Part shown: positions 39,001 to 54,000 of the stretch, piece by piece
How the letters are laid out: every line of letters begins with the position of its first letter
How positions within the stretch are numbered: the first letter of the stretch is position 1
Assembly (NCBI RefSeq): GCF_030463565.1
Contig: NC_134652.1
Span: 14,237,397-14,301,396, forward strand
DNA from: Pelecanus crispus
Lineage: Eukaryota; Chordata; Aves; Pelecaniformes; Pelecanidae
Direction of reading: 5' to 3'
Length of the DNA: 64,000 nucleotides
The notes under the pieces: generated by a model
What the model was told of the DNA's origin: nothing
Database searches by the model: none
The model's input: the letters and a program-made list of their open reading frames with translations, nothing else
Translations under genes and position numbers: made by a program

Positions 39001-42000
39001 GAACATTCAAGGGATTCTCCAGTTCTTCTTCCAAAACTTTGCACCGAGTCTGTTCCCTTAGTAGTTCCTTCTGCATGTGATGAACCTCCTGTCTTAAGGC
39101 CAGCATAAAACAAAAAGCAAAAAACCACATCAAAACCACATCATTGTGACCAAGGCACTAATAAACATTAACAAACCATTCTCCCATGCACAACACCGCT
39201 GGCAAAATGGCTAGTGATTAATAGTCGACACCAATACTACTATACAGGTGGAACCATAAGATAACACAGTTAGACGTCTTCACTCATTTTAGTAAGAATG
39301 GCTCAAAAAAGGGTCTGTTCATCAGTTCCTGGGGCATTACTCTACATCCTACTGGTTCTCACTGCCCACATCTTCCCAGATTAAGGCCAGAAGGACAGTT
39401 AATTCATCTAGAGTAACCTACAAATCAGCTATGGAGTCACACCCAGTTACCCCTGTATTGAATCTGACAGCTTGTGTTTGAAAGAAGGTTTTAAATCTAC
39501 ATGGCTCACACAGTCCAGTAAATAAAACACACTCTAGGACCTAAGTATGATGGACACTGTTCTTCAGAAAACCCAAGTTTGATTTCTTTCACTCTTACTA
39601 CCTCTCCTCAAGGAATTTCAGGGGTGATTTGTTGCTGAACTTAAAATTAATTGAGCACACCCAAGATGCTTTGACACCCCCTATGGTGGGGACTGGGGGG
39701 TCGAGGGGCAGGAAAAAAAAGGCACATTCTGCAATGGTCCAACCAGTATCGCTTTGGTGGGTGGATCCTGTAAATTCTCCAAAGGGAAAGGGGGAGGAGG
39801 ATCACCATGTGCCTACTCCCCCACTGAATCTTTTCTGACTAAGCTCAGAGTTGCATTTAGCTCACTAGAGAGAAAAAGGCCTTTTTTTAACTGTGAGGTT
39901 GGACAAGGTTATGGAAGAGGAAAAAAACCCACATCTCCAACTGGCAAATCAAGAAAGCTAATTAGCAGCACAAGTGATAAATGGGGTCTTTCAACAGGCA
40001 GTTTTCATGATGGTTTTGGACTTCATTAAAGTATGTGATTGCTGCTGCAGTTAGCAAGAATTGATCCACCCATCATGGCATACGTCGCACTATACTTCAA
40101 TACCGTCACTGAGTTTCAATACAGTAACAGACTTTCAGCTGAATGCATTTGGGCAGCAAGTTCAAATCTTACTCCTGTCTGCAGTCAGTCGATGAAAACT
40201 GCAATTGCTAATGTTTTGTGCCCAGTTCTCTTTTCTGTTACACCAAATCAAACTGGCATAATTCCACTGGAGTCAATGGGACTGACCATGGATTGAAGTT
40301 AATTTGCTCCAGCGAAAGCCATGGAATTATACCGATACAGTTAAGCTAAAGATCTCACCCAAAACTACATAGAATTAGTATGATGGTTATCTGCTAAAAA
40401 CATAGCTGCATGTCCTTACAAACCAAGACTAATTCTATAGAAAATGACAATAGTTTCCCATCAGCAAAGAATACACCTCAAATACTGGAGGGTTAAAAAA
40501 AGAAGGGAAACATTAAGCCAGTGAAGGAGGAGATAAATCAGGCTAGGGCTATTAAACTTCTGTTTTAAAGAAACACAACCTTCAATGAAAATTTAACTAA
40601 ATCTTTCTCAGAGAGCAAGTCTACATATAAATCTGGAAGGAAAGAGCTCTGAAAATGTGCAGGGGTTTGTTATAAATATGTCAAATGTTCCCCATCCTCT
40701 GTGGATTGCCTAATAAAAAGCAGTTCCACTAATTTGGGCCTTGGGTACCACTAAGTAGCTCACTGAACTATGAACACCTTTTCTGCTGCTGTCAAGTTTA
40801 TTCTTCAGGCAGTATCTCACAGTACAAGGGGAAATATGGAAACTATTTCAGCTTTGGGCAAGATGTCTTTTTAACTCCTTTCCTCCTTCTTATATTTTAA
40901 TTTTCTTAATTGCTGATAAATTGTTTTGTGAATTTAATCCAGTCTGTGTTTGAGGTCAAACCAAATGATCCCCTTCTCTAAGGTACAATGTTTGTTGATA
41001 TAAATCGTTACCATGCATAAAACATACTTTCTGTCTCAAACACAGAATCATGGATGCAGTCACTATGTAAAAGTATTCAATTAGTTTTTCTACCTGAGTT
41101 CCTCCACATTAGCCACACTCTTGCCAAGTATTGCCTTCTCACGCCGAAGTTTTTTGATCTCCAGCTTGAGAAGCCGGATGTCTTCCATTCTCTCTCGGTA
41201 TTGGGTTTCACCTTTGTTTAAGATGGACTGCTGGATTTTTATCTTTTCATAGAGCAGAGCCACTTCATCATTGCGCCGAACAAGCCGGGACCCTAGGATA
41301 TCTCTCTCATTGATAACCTAAGGACACAGGGCAAAGCAATAATCTCAGTTACAGTTTCTCAGTACAATCCCAAAGTATTGTGACTATATTTGCGTCAGTC
41401 ACAATCATGTGCATTAAGAGGTTTCACTGTTATTAGTGAAAGAAATATGGCAAGGGCCTAATAGTTTCCCCTATAAGGGTTCAGCAACCTGAATAGTATA
41501 AACTACATATTACATTCACTTTAGTATCTTAACATTTTTGTTTCAACAGCACTATAAGGCTTTAGTAGTACCACATTTACAGCAGCTGAGGATCTTAATC
41601 TTAAATATACACTGTACAAAAGAGGGAACAGAATGCAGTGTGTTTGAAAAGCCAAATTAGAGATTCCTACCTGGGCAAATTCCTTGGTCTGCTTCAGCCT
41701 CTCAGCATCAGCTTCAGCAATGATTTTTAGGAGTTTTCTCTCTTCTGCCTCCTGATTTTCTATAAAGCGTTTGGTTTCTAGAGCCTGTTTTTTCATCTTA
41801 AGCAGTTCAGCCTAATGGAGTCAAAGAATATAGGTAAACTGTGCTTAGCAACAACTTCCCATTACATGAACCTGGGATTAAGAGTTAAGATTTTATTAAA
41901 ATCTCATACATTCTTTTAGTTTCCTGAGAGGTACATATTTTGTTAGTTTTTGAGAACAAACCACTAAGACAAGCAAGCATGAAGACCCATAAAGAAATGC

Positions 42001-45000
42001 TGTAAAGTGTATTTTAATATTGTTGTGTTATACACAACAGAAATTTGGATGGATTTTTATCATGACAGGGGTTCAAATTGCAATTCAGAGGCACCTCATT
42101 TAATAAAAGTGTTTTTAAAAAATTAAATAGGTCATATTTGGAAAGCTTTTCAATTGAGTTGTTATGTTATGAAAATCTAGCAGACATAAGTTCAAAGCCA
42201 GGCTGGGATGTGAGAAAGGATAGCACACCTTGCTGGAAAGGGCAACAATTTATGCTACGTAATACAAATTAGCATCAACTCGGGGCAGAGAGAATTCATG
42301 GCAAAGATGGCAACCAGGCATGGAAGAGCTTTAGGACTTTTTTAGTAGATATATAGATGAGGAAGGCTGGGAAAAAAGGGGCTGTCCCCAAGTGCAGGAG
42401 AAGTGATGCATTGCTACAGTGATTGCACACCACTAACGAACTAACACTGGAATCTGCCCAATAATTCTATCCTGTTGTCATGAACTTTATAATTCAAGGC
42501 ATGCATGTAGATAAAAACTAATTGGATTATTAGAAATTTCTATCATTGCTAGGCAATTAGTTAGAGCCAAGATGGAACGAGCTGACTGCAGTCCATTTTC
42601 ACAGATATGAAAACTTTCAAGCCTTGACTCAAAGACTTTGCCACAACTCTGACCCTTATAAAGGATGATGTTAAAGCTGCCGTTTCAGAAAGAGCATCAT
42701 CCAATGCTGAAAGAATGAGGCTGTGATGAAGGCTGCACCTGCAAAAACATTGATTTAAGACAGAAAGAGTTCCATTGTCATAATAAAATAGCTTGTTCCA
42801 TTCTTATTTTCTTTAATAAAATTCTCATTTTCCCATATGTGCAACGCTCATATGTCTCTTGTTCAGTGTTGGATGTTCATCAGAATCCATCAGACGAATA
42901 AAAATGCAAGCCACTTCATACTGAAATGCAATCAACACTGTACAAAAGCTGTCTGCAAATGTAAAACTGCTCGTGCATTTGGCATTGCTGGATAATATTT
43001 TTTTAATATATCAAAATTCTATGTTCTCCTTATGTCAGAAAAAATATGAGTTGTAAACAAGAAGTGGTATTAGAAGTTGGCAGCAAACATTCATATAAAC
43101 AAATCTCCTCACTGGAATGCACTAAGTTAAAATAAATCTGAACTGCCTTGTACAGTAAAGAACATAAATACTATAAGCCACACAAAGGCCCCACAAGCCA
43201 ACAGGACTTTCAATGAGATTAAATATGCTAAAAAGTACAGTATGAGGGTCTGTGTACATTAGGTAAGAGAAAAGGAAATGAATAGACACAGTCACTGTGC
43301 AAGCAGAAAAATGGTCAGGTCTGAAACTGCTGTAAATCAGCACAGCTCATTTGAAGTTGGTTCAGAGAGTTTGTAAGAACTGAAGAACAGTCAGCAAGAA
43401 AAAAGAATTTATATGGGACCTATGTCAATATCTCAAACCAAATTCAAACCAAATTCTTGTTTAGATTCTGAAGTATTAGGGTAAGTGAAGAGGGTTTTTT
43501 ATTTTTTCTATGGGGAGAGAAAATATGAATTTTATAAAAGGTATTATGGGGGCTGGACACAGAATGCTGAAATAACAAGTCAGAGGTTTTATATCCAGAT
43601 TTCTTTTCTAGAAATGCCAAAAAAAAAAAAAAAAAAAAAAAAAAAGACATGCATCAACATCTACAAAAATATACAAAAGCACTTGACAGCAGCTCAGACC
43701 TGGACGCCATAGTTCATAAAGCTTTCAGATATATATTTTTCAACATTTGGATGCTTTTTCAAACGTCTGATCCACAAGCCTGTATGAAGGCCAACTGAAA
43801 CCAAAAGATGGCATTGTACTGGCTTTAATGGAGCTTGGATCAGGCATCCTCTGTTTCATTTACCATGATTACACATTTTTAGGACCTTTATGCCAGCTGA
43901 GGCAAGCACAAAACCAATGTCTGTATAATCTCATTCCTATAAATCCCAGTCCTCCATGATTTAGCACGTTCTTTAAACTGATTTTGCAGGAATAGCTTGG
44001 TTGCTTACTTCACATCAGCGCAAACAGGACAAATTGAAGCTGGCTTGTTACACAGATAATTGGGTTCTTTTGAGCCTGTGTCAATCAGCTCCCTCTTTGA
44101 ATTCTCTTCTGCTTTAGTATTCAGCAGAGACACTCAGGTAGAAGACCACAATGCCCTGAAGATAGTCAGTAATGTGATGTCAGTGTATGGACATACTTGC
44201 TAGAGAATAATTGAGCCGGTAAACCCTGTAGCAATCATATGTTTGTCAAATGGATGGCAGACAGTTCTGAGGTGATGAGACAGAATTGGAGACTAGTTAA
44301 GGCAGAAAGCTGCACACAGGAAATGAGGCGCTGTTTGACTTCTCCATCACTGATAGAACAACTCTGAGACAGATCAGGTACAAGAACACAAATTCATCAC
44401 CTTTTTACAAAGATCTATTGACATCTTGTCATAACTGTAATGTGCTGAGAGGGGCTGAAAACTCAAAGAGTCATTGCAGCATAGCAATAAACTAACAAAA
44501 GAAAACATTGTGGAAAGTGGCAGGGGACTTTTGTTTTTGGGGGGTGTTGTTTGTTTCCTCGTTTTGGGTTTTTTTTTCTAGTGCTTACTGAAGAGAAAAA
44601 ATAAGCTGCTGTGGACGCTGACTCCTTAAGTCATTTGAGAGTGCAGCAAATTGGGTTCAGATATCACCGCAAATCTAATAGCTTATCTAAGGATGGGCTG
44701 CAGCCAGTGCTGAGAAGAAGAACCAGAGCTTCAAGCCCAGATTTCCTTTGATTTAAAACAGATTCTTGCTCTTTATACCACAATATTAAAATAACTTTCT
44801 GTGCAGAGGGACCTACTAAAAGGCACTGCCTAAATCCCAGAAGACTAATGCTCACTAGTCACACAGAAATACAAGATTGTGAAGTGTAATATAATGGGGT
44901 TTGCGCTTAAAAACGGGTGAGAGAAAAAAGTTTTTAAAAAGAAAAACTTGAATTTAAATGGTCTATATTAAAAAGTTTGCTAGAATCAGGCTACCCCCAA

Positions 45001-48000
45001 AATCCACATCTCTGCAAGCAAAATAGAACTTTTTAGTAAAAATGTTCAGTCACCAAGAGATTTAAAGCTTCCAACAGACAATCCAGGACCTTTCTGATTA
45101 TAATTATAGGCAGACATTAAATTTGTCAGATACAGGGAAGATTTGTGTAACTAATACCTCTAAAGGGTACTGAGATCTTGTGCTTCAATTATAGAATAGT
45201 TTACTAAAATACACCAAAACAACTACCACAGACCAGGAACATAATGCAGTCTGTGAAATCATGGAAACCATCCTTTGTAAGAAGGTGTACGTGTAAAGGC
45301 TCTTACTTTCAATGATTCCTTCTCCTTCTCTGTTTGCTGATGTTCTAGATGTGCTTTCACAAGGGCTGCTTCTTTGCCTGTGATCTCCTCTTTCAGCTGA
45401 TCCAGCTGATGTGTCACAGTTTTCAGTTTCTTCTTCATTTCTGCTATCTCATCCTAATAGGACAGGAAGTGTGATCACAAAGAGGGATCAAAAAAAAGGA
45501 AGTTTGTGATTGGGAGTTCAAGCTATTTTGATGTTGGAAAATCAAAAAAAAATCTCAAGCCACAGTGCTTGAGAGGAGATCTGTTGTATGCACCACAAGA
45601 CATGAAGTTTTAATCCAACAGAACAAAACAGTTTAATTAAACGACAATTTTTTGTTTATGCCAGCATGACATTGCAATAAAAAGGCCTTTAAAAGATACA
45701 TTGACAAAAATAATGACCATCAGTTATGAATATAATAAGCCATTTAATTTAAAGTGCTGGACACATAATAAGAACTAGCAGTCAATCCAAATTAATAAGG
45801 TTCTGATCCTATCTATCTGTTTTCATGTTTCTAGTAACGTTTTTTTCAACAAGGCTGTATGCAGTTGGGCACAAATGTTTGGAGAGAAGCTGTTTTTGTG
45901 CAAATGAACATACCCATAAGTAAGATACCCATATGCCTGCAAAGGAGTATAGAAAACTCTTTTCTCCATTTTGCCTATGTGCTAGCGTGCACATAGGTGC
46001 AAGGGGGAAAAGAGTTCACAGGTGCAAGGGGGAAGACAGTGTGCTCAGAGAGTGTGAAGTCCCTAGTATGAGAATATTTAGCATATATTTTAAGCTCAAA
46101 ACACAGAGCAAAAAGTCTGGTAGCACTGCAGAGAGATCAGGTCACTAGGAATACTTCTACTCACAGCACAGAGGTGCCTGCCCGTACAAAATTAAGAAAC
46201 TGTTTCAACTCATTGCAGTGATGGCACATGTCGTGACATGAAAAGGAGGCTAATAAATTCAATGCTTAGACAGACAGGCTCTTCTGGACCTAATGAAAGT
46301 GGCTTTAGAAGCTATTAGTCCTCCGCCAGAGGCTGCCACCTCACAGAGAAACATCATAACATTTCATGTGAATACATTCTGTTTCAGTACAAAACCAGGG
46401 TAGCCCAGAGCTCTTTCAGTACTGTCCACCACAGGTGTGGATTCACTTGACAAATGAGTGATGTTTTCTTGCATAAAATGCTTAACATAGTTAAGCAAGA
46501 ACTTGAGTCATGGCAGTCTTCACAAACAGTACTGAGAAAGTACTGATTAGTAGTCTGACAGCCCTCAAAAACAAAATCTGTGGATTCCACACTTATTTGG
46601 CAAATTAAATGAACCAGAAATAAATGTAGCAATATGCCATTAGGCCCACCTGTTTGCATGTTCAGTCACTCCTGTGAATGTAAAAGTCGTATTAAAAGCT
46701 GTCTTTTCTAAATAGTCTATAAATCTCTTCAATATTGTAAAACTTAAGAGAGATTTAAACTACGGTGCCCAGATATATACCCAAATACATTCCTAATTCT
46801 GTATTTAATGAAGAACAGTGACAACATAGAATTTTTGCAAACAGGTCTCCTAATCAACTTGCTTAAACAAATGAGCTCCTAACACCAAAAGAAACCCCAA
46901 GGATGAAAGCATCAGATATTTATCTCATATTAACAGCCTGTCTCTTCCACAAGATTTTACTGAGATGAACATTTGTATTCTGGAGACCACTGGCAAGGTG
47001 GGCAACAGGGGATCTTTCCACATTAAGCAATCCAAAAATACTTACATCTAGCTTTATCTAAACAAGCTAATGCAAATGTGTTTTACTTCCCAAAAGGAAA
47101 AAGAATTTACCATAATTTTTAACACAACCTTCTTTCATTTTTTTTGTTTTTCTTTCACAGCTGGCTGACCTGTTAGTGAACTATGAATCACTATTTTTTC
47201 ACTGCTACACATAATATTGCCTTGGCCAAAAGATCTTTTGGGGTCAGCTGTCTTTTTCACACAGGACTTGCTAAAATGTTTTATGGTAAGTCAAGTAAGC
47301 CATTAAAGTCTAAACACCAGCCTCTAACAACTGGAACCATGAACAGCATTGTGTATACCACCATATAACATTCAAAACCTGAAAAGGCTAATGAGTTCAT
47401 TGCTTCATTTTGTTACTCAGCATATAGATGCCAGTTCTTCATAAGTAAACAAACTTATGTTGTATATTTAAAAAAAAAAAAAAATCATCAGCATTGCAAT
47501 TTTTCACCCTTATTTATCCTGAGAGATTGCTTGGGAGCAGTAAGAATCCCAACACCACGTCCAGTAATGAGAGGCAGACAAAGCTCAAGTAAAGCGTCCC
47601 ACATAAATGGCAAAATGGTTCATTCCTGATCAAATTCAGTACACAGTTGGGTAGGAATTTGGACAGTTCATTCCCATCTGCTTCTCAAGCCAAACACCTA
47701 CCTATTCAAACCAGAGTATAAATTTGTAATCTACTATATATGTTTATGTTATAAATCCTTATTCTGAAATAACCCAAGGCTGTAAATCACAGCTATCCAA
47801 GGTCCCAATCTCTGCCAATTGCAATAGGATTTGTGTAGTATTTTAGACCTTTACATCAGAATAACAGAATGTATCCTTAAGTGATCTGTTATCTTCATCT
47901 ACTATTGTTAGTGAGATCCCCAAGGAAGAGATATGAATGGAGAGGAACATTATCTGAGGAAAATGACACTTTCTGAAAGGAACAAGCAAGGTGAAAGGGT

Positions 48001-51000
48001 TAAGTTCTGTCAGAAAATTCCAATTCAGCTGGGAAAGTGTTCCCTCTGCTTTCTAAATCATGATTCACAGTAATGTGCATACACATTCAGGACTAAGGAG
48101 GCAATCTTATTCCCCTTATACCCTATTTCCTATACATGCAGACAACTCCTAAAGGGATAAAACAGAGTGGAGCTAGGATGGAAAGGAAAGAGTTTCTTCT
48201 CTGATAGGGTTTTATGATTTCGTAACTCCAGTGTACTGTGATTTTATGCATGGCTTGAAATGGGGATATTGCCACATGATGACTGTGGAGTCCTATTTCC
48301 AGTACAAATATAAACTGTCCAGATAAAATGTCAGGGACCTCAAACATTTATTTCCCCAAAACACACAGGAATGAAGAAACCACTTCTGCCATTTATCCAG
48401 TGAGCAATTAGATCAGGGAAAAAACCAACAAGAGCAGAGAGAGAAACACAAGGAAAAACTTATCCTTCTACCTTAGCTTCAATCAGATTTTTACTACACA
48501 GGTTCCTCTCTGTTCTCACAGCTTCACAGCGGTTTTGTTGCTGTTTTAATTTAATCTCAGACTCTTCTATTTTCTTCTCATAGTCACAGATCTGCATTTC
48601 CCGTATTTCAATATCTTTCAGGTGCTGGAGGACCTGGAGCGGAAAGAAGGAAGTGAACACGATTAAACCATCATCACAATATTATAAGCATGGGGCAGAG
48701 TTTGTGATTTTATTCTAAGATGACAAGTTCAAATCCCTGTGATAAGACCTTTTATCTACAGCTAAAACTCACTTCAGTCCAAGTACAAGTTTAACCTTTC
48801 TGGATTGCTTATGTGGGACAACATTTTTTTTAATCTGATACCTAGGTTTTATTCAAGACTAAAACTTATAGATGTGCACATATTTAATTTAAAAACAAGC
48901 TACTGAAAATATTGCCACTGAGCGGGTTCAATAAAATCAACATAAACAGCTTTCATCAAGAATAGCCTTAGGTTATTTATAGAGCAAAGCTAGACATTTG
49001 TATGTTTTTTTGATGTCAGCTGTATGATAAGATGAATAAAAACACATATGTTTTTCCAAGAAGCCCTGCATATAATCCTATATTCTAACAACCCGATTTT
49101 TTTTTTAATGAACACAGGATCACAAACTGTTGATGAGCACAAACTGTTGATACATAATTACAATAATAAGAAAGTCAGTTAATGTAACTTACACTTGATC
49201 TAAATAAGCAGGTAATCACCATTAGTTGCTTCTATGAAGGATTAGAAATAATGATGTGAAGATTACCTAAAGAGAATGGAGTATTGTAGACTGTAGAAAG
49301 AAGGTGATCACATACAGTATCAATAAACAAAAATACAAAGTTTTATAGACACATTTATTAAGCAGTTACCACCATAACAATACATAAGAATTACCACGTT
49401 AAAGGAGCAAAAATACAAATAGCTGCTAATTATTACGATGGGCTTCCTAATTATTTTTTTAAAACGTAAGAGCCTTCCTCCTGCTGTACAAAGTTGAAAA
49501 CTGAGGAGCACAAACAAGCGATATTCAAACAGAATCCAGCATTACAAAGAAAGAAGATTAAAAGAAATAAAAAGAAAACTAAGGAGTGCACACATCAAGA
49601 ACATAACTTTTTAGGTTCACTGCCCGGGGGAGAAAAGAATGCCACCCTTAAAGCTGGGAAAAAGATCAAGCTTTGAAGAAAAAGCTGAGGAATCACATGG
49701 ACAAAATCCAGGAGAGAAGTCCATTCACAACTGCATTTCATACCCAGTTCTTCTGACTCTCTTTTTGAAGGTAGCAGTTTGAGCTAAGATTTATGTTCAT
49801 ATCTCAAAGCGGAAGAATAAATAAAAAAATGTTTACATCAAATAGTCAATAACTGCAAAGTTTGCAGTCGACAATGTTGTCCCTTGCTTAGCAGTAAAGA
49901 CTTCTGAGGTCTAACTATGGGGCTGGAGCTTAATTAATTGATCATTCTACCAGATACATCCAACCAACTTCAAAGATAGGGGATAGCTAAATATAGAAAA
50001 TTTTATTACAGCAGCAGGAATACAATTCCAGCACATTTGTAGCTGACTGCAGAGGATCCCAAGAACTGCTTACAGTGCAATACAAAAACACAGTCCCAGT
50101 TTATAACCTACTCCTGCCTTTTCCTTTTCTATTAAAACAACCTGCCAATAGTAATAGTAGAGAAAAAAATCAATAAGGCATGTTTTCTATCTGCACTATG
50201 GTGATCGTAGGCTGGAGCAAGATCTGAAGGTAGGTCACTGCATTTGTAAATCTTTTACTAGGTTTTGGTATATATAAGTGCAATAAGCTTGCGGACTAAG
50301 TTTTCTGAGTTGTGCTCATAGGCTGGATGCTGACTCTGCTTTTTCAGGAATGATTAAACCCAAATAGTTGTCCCTTATAAATACAGAAAAGATACATGCA
50401 ATGTTTCCCAACAGAGCCCTGTGGGAGGCCGAGCACCCTCAGTTCTGATTTAGTTGATAGCACACTACACCTCTCAGATTTGGCAATGAGGGGCCAAAGC
50501 TAAACAGAAGTATTAGATATTCATAGTTTTCTTCTGTACCCTCACAGTTTTTTTATCTGTACACTTAACTACCATCTACTGTTGGTGATCTGTTTAGTTC
50601 AGTGAACCTACTGAAGATCTCAGTAATGGTGCCCTCATTGCTTACCTTTATTTAACCACTCCAAGAAGTGCTGCCGTGGTCTTTATGATATGCCTGTTGA
50701 GCATTAGGTTTCCCAAAAGATTATGTGAATTTAAAAAAGGAAACATGTTCTTTAATTTTCCTGGATATGTTGTTAAACTGTAAACTTAGCATTGTAAATG
50801 TTTTTTTTTAAAAAAAAGTAACATATTAGAGACTGCTTTTATGACTTCTCATAAGGTGCAGTCAGGGAACACTTCAGGTGAGACTGAAGGGTATATTTCA
50901 CTGCTTCCTTTTCAGCAGCCTAAGCCTTCCATAGGGAAACAAAGATTTCATAATCTAAGAATTCCAATTAAAAAAAGAAATATCCTACTAACATTTGTAG

Positions 51001-54000
51001 CTCAGTAATACAGGCTACAAAACAAAGAGCAAAGAGACAGATTTTTTTTTTTCATTTGTGCTGGCTCCTCTAGAAGCAAGACTATTCAGAAGACACCGGC
51101 TTAAAAATGGCACAAATGAGCAGTCAGACAGGCCAATAATTAGAAGAGCAAGTCTCGCGTGAATTCTCACCACTAAAATCTTTTACTGTTGTGGATACAA
51201 CTCTGCTGACTCTGTTCATTAGTTACTCAGTAGCAAATGATGATTTTGAAAGAGGAATTCTGCAGCTCTATAGATTGTCCTGCTGTAAATAACCAGACAG
51301 CTTTCAGAGCCAGCAGGGCTCTGTCTGCCTTGCAGGAGTTCTGAGAAGTCTTTGGACTTAGATGGGTATGGCTCTTTACCAGCTCTTACACAATTCAGAA
51401 GGTGTGCAGCAAGCTCCCTCAGAGAGAGCTTGATGGTAAAAGGTGATGGAAGAGCGTTGACTGTCCATATGATTACTGCCCATTGGTAGCTCATTCCCCA
51501 CCAGTTGTGAAATGGCTCCTGTAGTTTTGCCACAGTTTCTCAAGTTACCTATCTTCATAGGTCAAACAGTGAACCTAAATATTACCTAGTGGATATAATA
51601 ATCCTGATCCTATGTCGTCCTTCCACCCTGTGTTTTGCCCTGTCTTATCCTTCCAAACAATGAGTAATCTCATGTAGGGAACCTGTCATGGTTTAGCCCC
51701 AGCCAGCAGCTAAGCACCATGCAGCCGCTCGCTCACTCCCCTACCCCGATGGGATGGGGGAGAGAATCGGAGGAGTAAGAGTGAGAAACACTCCCGGGTT
51801 GAGATAAGAACAGTTTAATAATTGAAATAAAGTAAAATAGTAATGCTAATAGTAACAGTATAATAATGATAATAATAATAATGATACACGAAGCAAGTGA
51901 TGCACAATGCAATTGCTCACCACCAGCCGACCGATGCCCAGACAGCTCCCAAGCAGCGATCGCTGCTCCCCGGCCAACCCCCCCCAGTTTATATACTGGG
52001 CATGACATCATATGGTATGGAATAGCCCTTTGGGCAGTTGGGGTCAACTATTCTGGCTGTGCCCCCTCCCAGTTTCTTGTGCACCTGGCAGAGCATGGGA
52101 AGCTGAAAAGTCCGTGACTAGCATAAGCACTACTTAGCAACAACTAAACCATCAGTGTGTTATCAACATTCTTCTCTTACTAAATCCAAAACACAGCACT
52201 GCTTCTAGGAAGAAAATTAACTCTATCCCAGCCGAAACCAGGACAGGAACCTCTGCAGGGGCAAGACTATTGTCTCACATACTCCTGTGCTCCAAACTGC
52301 TGCTCTTCACCTGCAAGCTGAGTCAGGAATTGCCCCTTTAGTGAACCACAGAAGCCTGCAAGTCCTTTGGAAACTTGCAATCACAACACAGGCATCATTA
52401 TACAAACAGCTAAAGTGTCATAACCCATCTACTGAGGCTCTGCCTTATAAGAAGTGACAGAAAATTTGCACCCAAAGTGGCAGGGGAAAAAAGAAAAAGT
52501 AAACAGGCAAACATTTGTCATTTTCACCCTCAAAATCTTGTGAGCAACCCTAATCATAATTGAAAGCAAGAGCCTTGTAGTTCTGAGTGTTATGAATTAC
52601 ACCCTGGCCCTAGTTTACAACATTCTTAAGTCATATCTATGCTGTTAGAAATGCGCTATGAGGGAAAGATGCAAAATATACAGGAATATATAGGAATAAT
52701 GGATTTAAACTAAAGAAGAATAGATTTAGACTAGACATAAGAAAGAAATTTTTTACAATGAGGGTGGTCAAGCACTGGAACAGGTTGCCCAGAGAGGTGG
52801 TAGAGGCCCCATCCCTGGCAACATTCCAGGTCAGGCTGGATGGGGCTCTGAGCAACCTGATCTGGTTAAAGCTGTCCCTGCTCACTGCAGGGGGGTTGGG
52901 CTGGGTGACCTCTAAAGGTCCCTTCCAACCCGAAGCATTCTATGATTCTATGATTCTAATATGACTTTGCAACAAAGCCAAATCTCACCTTCATGGAATA
53001 TTATTCCAAGGAAATGACAAAAAGTATTCCAGACAAGGGAGCATATACCATTCAAAAGATGATTTAAAAGCCCTTGATAACATGAAGTTGGAAAGGAAAA
53101 TTTTAAAGTGAAAAGATAGCAAATAACTTCTGGGTTGAAACAGCTTGAAAGCTAATCCCAGTAAATCAATTAGCTTCTTGGAGGGCCCTTCAATGTGATC
53201 TTCAGCAATTAATGGAACATTTTACAACCATGTTCCTGAGTATACCATCAGGAATAAAGCTGTACATAATAACGGGCAAGAGGCAACACAAAATTTATGC
53301 AGTATTTCTCTGCAGCTGTTCCTGGAAAACTTCTGTTTTGCAGACTAGCTTGAACACGTTCAGATGTTTTCACATATTGGGAATAATCCTTCAAAATGCT
53401 AAGTCCCTTACAAAGATGTCGAGCACTGTCAGCTCTCACTGGCCTCCATTTGAGGACACCAGTAGTATGCAAGAGAAGGTCCTTCGCAGATAAGACAGAA
53501 CAATCAAAGAGTAATTTCCAACTGCATATGAGAGTTTCAATTGTGGGACTCAGGTGTAAGAAGTCAGAGGCCTTGGTTTGAACTCAAGCCCTAGTTTCAT
53601 TTCCCAAATGATCGCTGAATAAGAGAAATACATGGCTGTACTCCAAGTGTCTCACAGAATACACACCCATTGATGAGGTTCTCCCAGAGAGACCTGAAAC
53701 AGTAAGCAGGCAATATGCACTGACAAGAAGAAATCTTTGTAAACTGTGTGAAGACCACTGATCTAAGCTTCCTCCTACTGGCACTTTAGGAAATGAATAC
53801 ATCATCTTTACAGTTTTGAGAGTAAGACAGGAAAGAACCACTTGCACAAAAAGCTGTTACTACCTTCTGTTTGAGCTCACTGGTTTCATTGATGAAACAA
53901 TTTCTCTCCTTCTCCAGTTGGTAAATAATCTTCCTTTGTTTCTGAGCTTCATTCTTATAATTTTGGATTTCTTCTTCCAAGTTCTTCTTTGACTGTTCAT

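Larger units (their letters stand above)
45454..48471 (-). other. CFAP58 intron (3.0 kb)
   Basis: Contains a short perfect hairpin at 45974-45997 and an adjoining 25-bp-period tandem duplication at 45993-46034, and an A-rich run near 47470. No gene was recognised. Confidence 0.85.
48634..53863 (-). other. CFAP58 intron (5.2 kb) with two mobile elements
   Basis: Holds the LTR copy at 51684-52245 and the CR1 3' end at 52690-52958, plus a 17-bp-period duplication at 49121-49151. The rest is featureless AT-rich sequence. Confidence 0.85.

Noticed and set aside
43619..43645. Poly-A run as the tail of a processed pseudogene
   Set aside because: Upstream sequence has no coding similarity and no target duplication was found.
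51866..52117. + strand open frame in LTR copy 2 (and its counterpart at 4440-4691)
   Set aside because: Both lie wholly inside LTRs and antisense to the LTR orientation; shared sequence reflects the repeat, not a gene.
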